Shown here: in pieces, positions 59,196 to 64,000 of the stretch
Numbering within the stretch: the stretch's first letter is position 1
Layout: every line of letters begins with the position of its first letter
Source of the DNA: Abelmoschus esculentus
Taxonomy: Eukaryota > Streptophyta > Magnoliopsida > Malvales > Malvaceae
Length of the DNA stretch: 64,000 nt
Assembly (NCBI GenBank): GCA_035048815.1
Contig: JAUCBN010000026.1
Location: forward strand, 15,883,001-15,947,000
Direction of reading: 5' to 3'
The notes under the pieces: model-generated
What the model saw: the letters and a program-made list of their open reading frames with translations, nothing else
What the model was told of the DNA's origin: nothing
The model's database searches: none
Made by a program: the position numbers and the translations under genes

Positions 59196-62100
59196 TCACA
59201 CAAAAGACCAGTTCACAAAACAGAAGGCCAAGCAATGGATGGTGCTCTCATCAGCTTCAACTACTTTCCATGCAACAGCTTGTTCGTAAGAAATATGGCG
59301 TCCCATCGTCGACATGCAGATTCCGGCAGGAAAGTAAGCATATCCCTGTGGCCAAAAAATAGGAACCACCTTTAGCTAATTATGATTTGAAAAAGAAATT
59401 ACAGCATCCCCTTTAACTCGGGTCTTGTTAAAGATTTGGTTTGGATCCGAACTCTTACCTGCTCCATCAACTTGGCAAAATCGGAGCACAATGTCTTGCG
59501 TCCGGACTCGTCAAATATTTTATCCAGGGTGATGTCTTGTAGGGACACTAGAGTTGTCTCGAGCATGTCAAGACCAGCTTGATTTGCAAAAATGAAAACT
59601 GGTAGAGACTGCAAAAACAAAACAGAAGCATTACTTCGAAAATATCTATGTTCATGTTTCAAGTATTAGAGGTCTTTTTCGATGAAATTGTCGATGTACC
59701 TTCAACGAACAACACAATACTGCATCCTGATGTTGCCAGAGATTCTTCAAGATCGAGTCGCCACTAAATGATTCACATCTCAACAATTCTGCCCCTATAT
59801 GATAACTGAGGTAAAAGAAATGAAAAGCGGGATGAATTAACTTATTCGGCAAAACCTTCCTTCAGAAGCAAATAAAATTTTGGATGCAACTTGCCTGTAG
59901 CTCTGACAGATCCAATGAGATAGTGTAAGTGCTTCGGGAGAGCCTGGAGTTAGCTTCGGACCTACAGCTGGGCTCAATCCGGATGGAGATATGGCCATTG
60001 CAACCCTCTGGACAGAAGAAATGACACTACGGACATATTGTTGTGCCATGGTGGCAACATTATCCTGAAGAGTTCCATCAAAGGGAAACTGGAAGGCAAT
60101 CGTCAACACCGATCGTGTATTCTGACATGACAGAACATCTCCTGAAGCACTGTTAGTTGCAGGCCCCATTTCGAGACTTGAAGTCAGATCCAACGTCCGA
60201 TTTACCGTTGATGAATCCTGTGTATCACACTGTATAATATAACCATGAGTATCCAAAAACTATTCTTCAGAATCACTACTTCAAATAATTTTAAAAGCTG
60301 AAACCTGAAAGTAGATGTACGTACGATTAACTTATTTACTATTCATTTCCTACAATGCGCACTCTTTAATGTCATAATTTTACGGCAACAGCTTATCAGA
60401 GTTTAACTGAATGGACTCAAACATACCATCACTTCTTATGTCTCCTCTATTCTATGTTAAAGTTTGGTGAAACCTTACCGATTTCGACTCCAACGGGATA
60501 ATGCGGAATCCAGAAGGCACTAAGGGAGCATTATCGGGAAACATCTCATCAATAGGAGCAAAGACAAGCTCCGAACAGGCTCCCACAGCATTCTCATCAA
60601 TTCCACTGCATACCTGAAAAGATGACAATAGAGATAAAAGTCAATACAAATATATATATGGCAACAAAAATCAGTTAATGCGATTAATGAGGAATACTTT
60701 ATTTTAAACTTGTCAAAGATCTGTAGTTCTAAAACCTTGATTGCAAATGTAGGGGTTACATGTGAAACAAGTACCAAACCACAGCAAGTGCTTTGTCGGG
60801 TTTTATATTTCAATTAAAGATGTAAATAAAAGTCGAACATCATGTTGAGATTGCGAGAAAAGCACCTGCAATAAGTGAATGTCCCTTGAAACAAATGCAT
60901 CTTCTTGCACAAGAGAATGACCTTCGAGTCTTATAACTTCAAGTATCTGATGCATGAAAAATAGAGCATTAGCATAGTTTATTGGACGGATGAGAAAAGG
61001 ATGTGTTTTCGATGGGAAATATTATACAAGTCGATTTTATGAAAACTCTTGAAGATGAATAACGGAAAAGGAATAATCATCTTATTAGGCACTTAGAACT
61101 TGTATGGATGGTTAAAAAAATAAAGGGTATTTCAGGCAAGTCCAGCATGCACTGCACATCTTAAATTTGTAGAACATATACCTCTGCATGTTCTATTGTG
61201 TGACCAAGTGGCATGATAACTTGACTACCAGTAAACCTCGTAGGTCTCATTCCAGGATAAGCATATGTTCCGGCCTTCAATGACGCGGCAGTGTATGCAT
61301 CAACATTGAAATCTGCCCACTCTGAACGGTGCTCTCTCAAGAAACGCATTAGCACAGCAGGTGAAACACTCTGACAAAAGGCAATGTATATAGGTATATA
61401 ACTTCCCAAAGACATGATGCGGAGAAGGCTTAAACATTAGTAAACAGAAGAAAAAATTTCCAGTTTCAAACTAAAAAATTACTTAATGCGGCTAATGTCG
61501 AATAAGGAAACTTTCTTACTAAATGCACAATTTATTAACGCAATCCATATTATAAAATAAGAAGATAGCTTCCCCTTTTGGGGGCTTACGAGAACTTACT
61601 TGAAGCCGCATAGATGCCTTTGCGCACAGAACACCCCCCACGAATGAAAGAGCATTAGTGGGATTTGAAGTGCTGCTCAAGGTCTTGCTTGAATTAATTG
61701 CAATTATCACATCATCAGTACCATCACAATTCAATATTGACCAACCATCATCATTGAATCCGTTTATCGCGTCATTAAATCCTCTACAAGCGAATGATAG
61801 ATGCATTACTTCGATAAAACAACGGAGTATAACAGATTTCTAAATGCTCAAGTAAAACAGGTTACAGGCTTACAGCCATAGAAAGCATATGTTTATTCAC
61901 ACAAAGACATAATGTAAATAAAGAGGAAGACTCAATATAATCTCGCAGCTACCTGCTTAATCTTTGGCTAAAAGTGCGTAAGAGAGCAGGCTGCCTGCCC
62001 ATAGTGTAAACCACCTCACCACTCGTCTCCTGAGCAATTTGCTTGACGTAGCGCAGTGCCTTCGCAGAGATAAATTATTCATTACCTTGAGAAATTTCTT

Positions 62101-63651
62101 TTAAAAGAAAACCAAAGAAACTTTCCCCTTTTAATTGGATTTATCAGACTATAAGTGACTCGTCTTACAAGTTGTATTAATATACCATCACTTCTCACTA
62201 GTGAACTTACAAGTTGTATTAATATACCATCACTTCTCACTAGTGAATTTACTTACCGCGATTGTCATTTTCTGTGCAATTACTTTTGATGATTCATAAA
62301 GCGGGCGCAGCACCTCAGGCACACTCCAAGCCTATAATGGGGATCTCAAGAGATTTTAGTCTTGTGACGAGATATGTGAAGAAGTCTGAAAGTACCTACA
62401 AATCAGAAGTCCTACCTCAAAATTCAGATGGTCAACAATATGGATTATTGACCCTCCGCCTTCACTAGGCCTAATTAAATAACCACTAGGAAGCATTTCG
62501 GCTCTCACAAATTGAGCTGCAGCAACTGCACTCGGACCGGCACCAGAGCCAGAAAGGGACCTCTCACAGACCTTGGAAAACCGAGCAAAAAAGGGGGGAC
62601 TATAAGCATCTATAATCATGCTACTCTCAAGATAGGACAGTCATGCAAGCAACTGAAATGCTCCTTCAACCTTGACTTTCTTAAACACATGCATAGAAAT
62701 GATTTACATTGTGTGATAAAAAATAAGCGCAAGACATGTACCACAAGACTGCCGTTTTCTAATGTTGTAGTGTATCTTAGAGTCCAAAAGTCCCTTGCAG
62801 GAGCCAGCGTGGTTGGAGCAAACATCTAGAAAAGTTCAAATTTAGTCATTACTCATTACTCGAGACAATAGAGTAAACATGCATTCAGAAATGAAGATCA
62901 TTCTTCACCTGTGTGTACACAAGCTCAATTGTTCCACCATTGCCAGCCGGAAACATGGTGAAAACTTCAAGGTTCCGGCACTCGCGGAACCAAGATGGAC
63001 GGTCTTTAAGGATCTCTGCAATCTATTCAACAAAAATTCGAATGTTTCGTTTAGACAAGGTCACATGTGATGATGTCTCAATATTTTAGTATGGAAAGTA
63101 AAATTCATACCTTTGTAGGTTCTAAACTTACAAGACCGCAGGCTCGAGCTGCCACTCCACTACAACTTTGGGAGATGGCAAAAATCCCAACCGAATCCGG
63201 ACCAGGCTGACAAATTAAAACAAATACACTCAGAGACGCTTCTGATTTGTTACACAAGAAAGATAATATAATTACATTCATACACAACATCAACCAACAT
63301 CGAAAGAATGGGCAATAAGAGATGTGCAAGACAAACCTTCATCCCAGGCATCTGGACCCAATCAACAACAGTTCCTGTAGCCTTGGAAAGGAACTCTGCC
63401 AAGGTCTCCTCTGCAATGGAGAGGAGGCTGCCAAGAACACAACAAAATTCAAAGCATTTATCAGCAAAAAGAAAAAGAATTATGCATACCCGCATGCGCA
63501 CACAGACATGCACACAAGCATATGGGGAGAGTTGGTCGAGTTGGTCCATTGTAGTTAAAAATTTAACTGACCCAGCAGGGTTATTGGCATCTCTGAGTGA
63601 ATGCTGAGGAGTGGTTACCACAGAGTCACAGCTCGCATCAGTTGCTGATGC
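59196..63651 (-). CDS. REV: Class III HD-Zip factor, REVOLUTA type (3' part)
   Basis: Sixteen exons on the minus strand, in transcript order: 63651-63572, 63427-63337, 63206-63111, 63022-62909, 62825-62742, 62571-62416, 62331-62257, 62059-61953, 61783-61600, 61370-61182, 60946-60866, 60613-60479, 60229-59895, 59805-59700, 59608-59459, 59345-59196. They join in frame to 710 residues plus stop. The homeodomain, leucine zipper and about 130 N-terminal residues lie beyond the right edge. Present: START domain (LLSIAEETLAEFLSKATGT, PGPDSVGIFAISQ), HD-START-associated region, and C-terminal MEKHLA domain ending CLAFCFVNWSFV; the REV-like CLAF (not CICF) and TLDLTSSLE favour REVOLUTA over PHB, PHV, ATHB8 or ATHB15. 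It is a nuclear regulator of adaxial identity, meristems and vasculature. One donor is GC (59894-59893). A miR165/166 site spans exons 2-3 as listed. Confidence 0.95.
62165..62248 (+). repeat. 42-bp tandem duplication in HD-Zip III intron
   Basis: ttacaagttgtattaatata and the next 22 bases, ending tagtgaa, occur twice with a 42-bp step (62165 and 62207). The repeat lies about 10 bases from the donor of this minus-strand intron (62256). Near-identity indicates a recent event. Confidence 0.92.
63197..63347 (-). promoter_or_regulatory. miR165/166 target site split by an intron
   Basis: In the spliced message TGGGATGAAG|CCTGGTCCGG is formed from the end of the exon at 63337 (11 bases) and the start of the exon at 63206 (10 bases). 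This matches the HD-Zip III site for miR165/166, with the usual few mismatches at its 5' side, inside the START domain (PGMKPGPD). The 130-bp intron keeps the site absent from unspliced RNA. Confidence 0.93.
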
Positions 63652-64000
63652 CTGATGAAAATCCAAATAAAAAAAAGTAATAATGTCAAAACGCCAACAA
63701 GTGAAACACACAGTAAATGCATATCATTTGCATAAAGCAATTTAGCAAAAAAGAGATCTGATAACACAAAATAGCAAGTGGCATAATTGCAAAAGAAATT
63801 CGATAAGGTGGAACTGTGCGCATATATAGAAAGAAATAGATAACAAAAATGGCAGAATTTGAAGCAAATTAAGACAATTCAATTCTAAGAAATTGGCATG
63901 CCACAAAGATCTATCCAATACCTAAAAGTTCAACTTAAAATGCAAACAAAATGCATAAATTTCCACATTAAACATTTTGGTAGAGTTTCATAGTGGGAAC
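63652..64000 (-). other. HD-Zip III intron running off the window
   Basis: No further coding for the zipper or homeodomain is visible on the minus strand, so this is intron sequence of more than 349 bases. Confidence 0.8.

Overview
The window is nuclear DNA from a land plant, almost certainly a eudicot. Its genes are split by many short GT-AG introns, the intergenic DNA is very AT-rich and full of small transposon relics, and the proteins belong to plant-only families (ARF, HD-Zip III, EDR2-like, CASP-like, plant tyrosylprotein sulfotransferase). Malvales (cotton-like) is only a guess. No bacterial-type operon, CRISPR array or phage is present.

Layout. 1-8.3 kb: a decayed LOG (cytokinin-activating enzyme) fragment carrying small transposons in one intron, then two copies of a long fold-back MITE with 8-9 bp target duplications, a CACTA-like end and a SINE-like head. 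8.4-12.1 kb: a three-exon type II membrane glycosyltransferase with two GT-A-like halves. 12.1-15.8 kb: AT-rich DNA with two dispersed repeats, one lying beside the next promoter. 15.8-22.7 kb: a 21-exon EDR2-like PH/START/DUF1336 gene. 25.2-28.9 kb: a 12-exon tyrosylprotein sulfotransferase (TPST). 31.4-34.1 kb: a two-exon GATA factor. 34-41 kb: repeats and a short G-quadruplex/ACGT-rich island. 41.1-44.3 kb: an ARF10/16-type auxin response factor with a miR160 site and leader uORFs. 46.9-52.2 kb: a full-length but dead Ty1/copia element with both LTRs, primer site, polypurine tract and 5-bp target duplication. 55.0-57.9 kb: a CASP-like four-helix membrane protein. 59.2-64.0 kb, minus strand: the 3' part of a REVOLUTA-type HD-Zip III gene running off the right edge, with a miR165/166 site across an exon junction and one GC-AG intron.

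The intact genes are independent transcription units, not a cluster with one job. Several act in related developmental pathways: ARF16-type repression of auxin output, REVOLUTA control of polarity and vasculature, and TPST, which sulfates root-growth and phytosulfokine peptides. The LOG relic is a cytokinin gene fragment. That co-location is probably chance.

Exon models were built by hand from splice signals, reading-frame continuity and remembered family sequence. Every junction listed keeps the frame. Nothing here looks like a wholly new biological system. The most worthwhile leads are the repeat structures, the GC-AG intron, the two microRNA sites and the two-domain glycosyltransferase.
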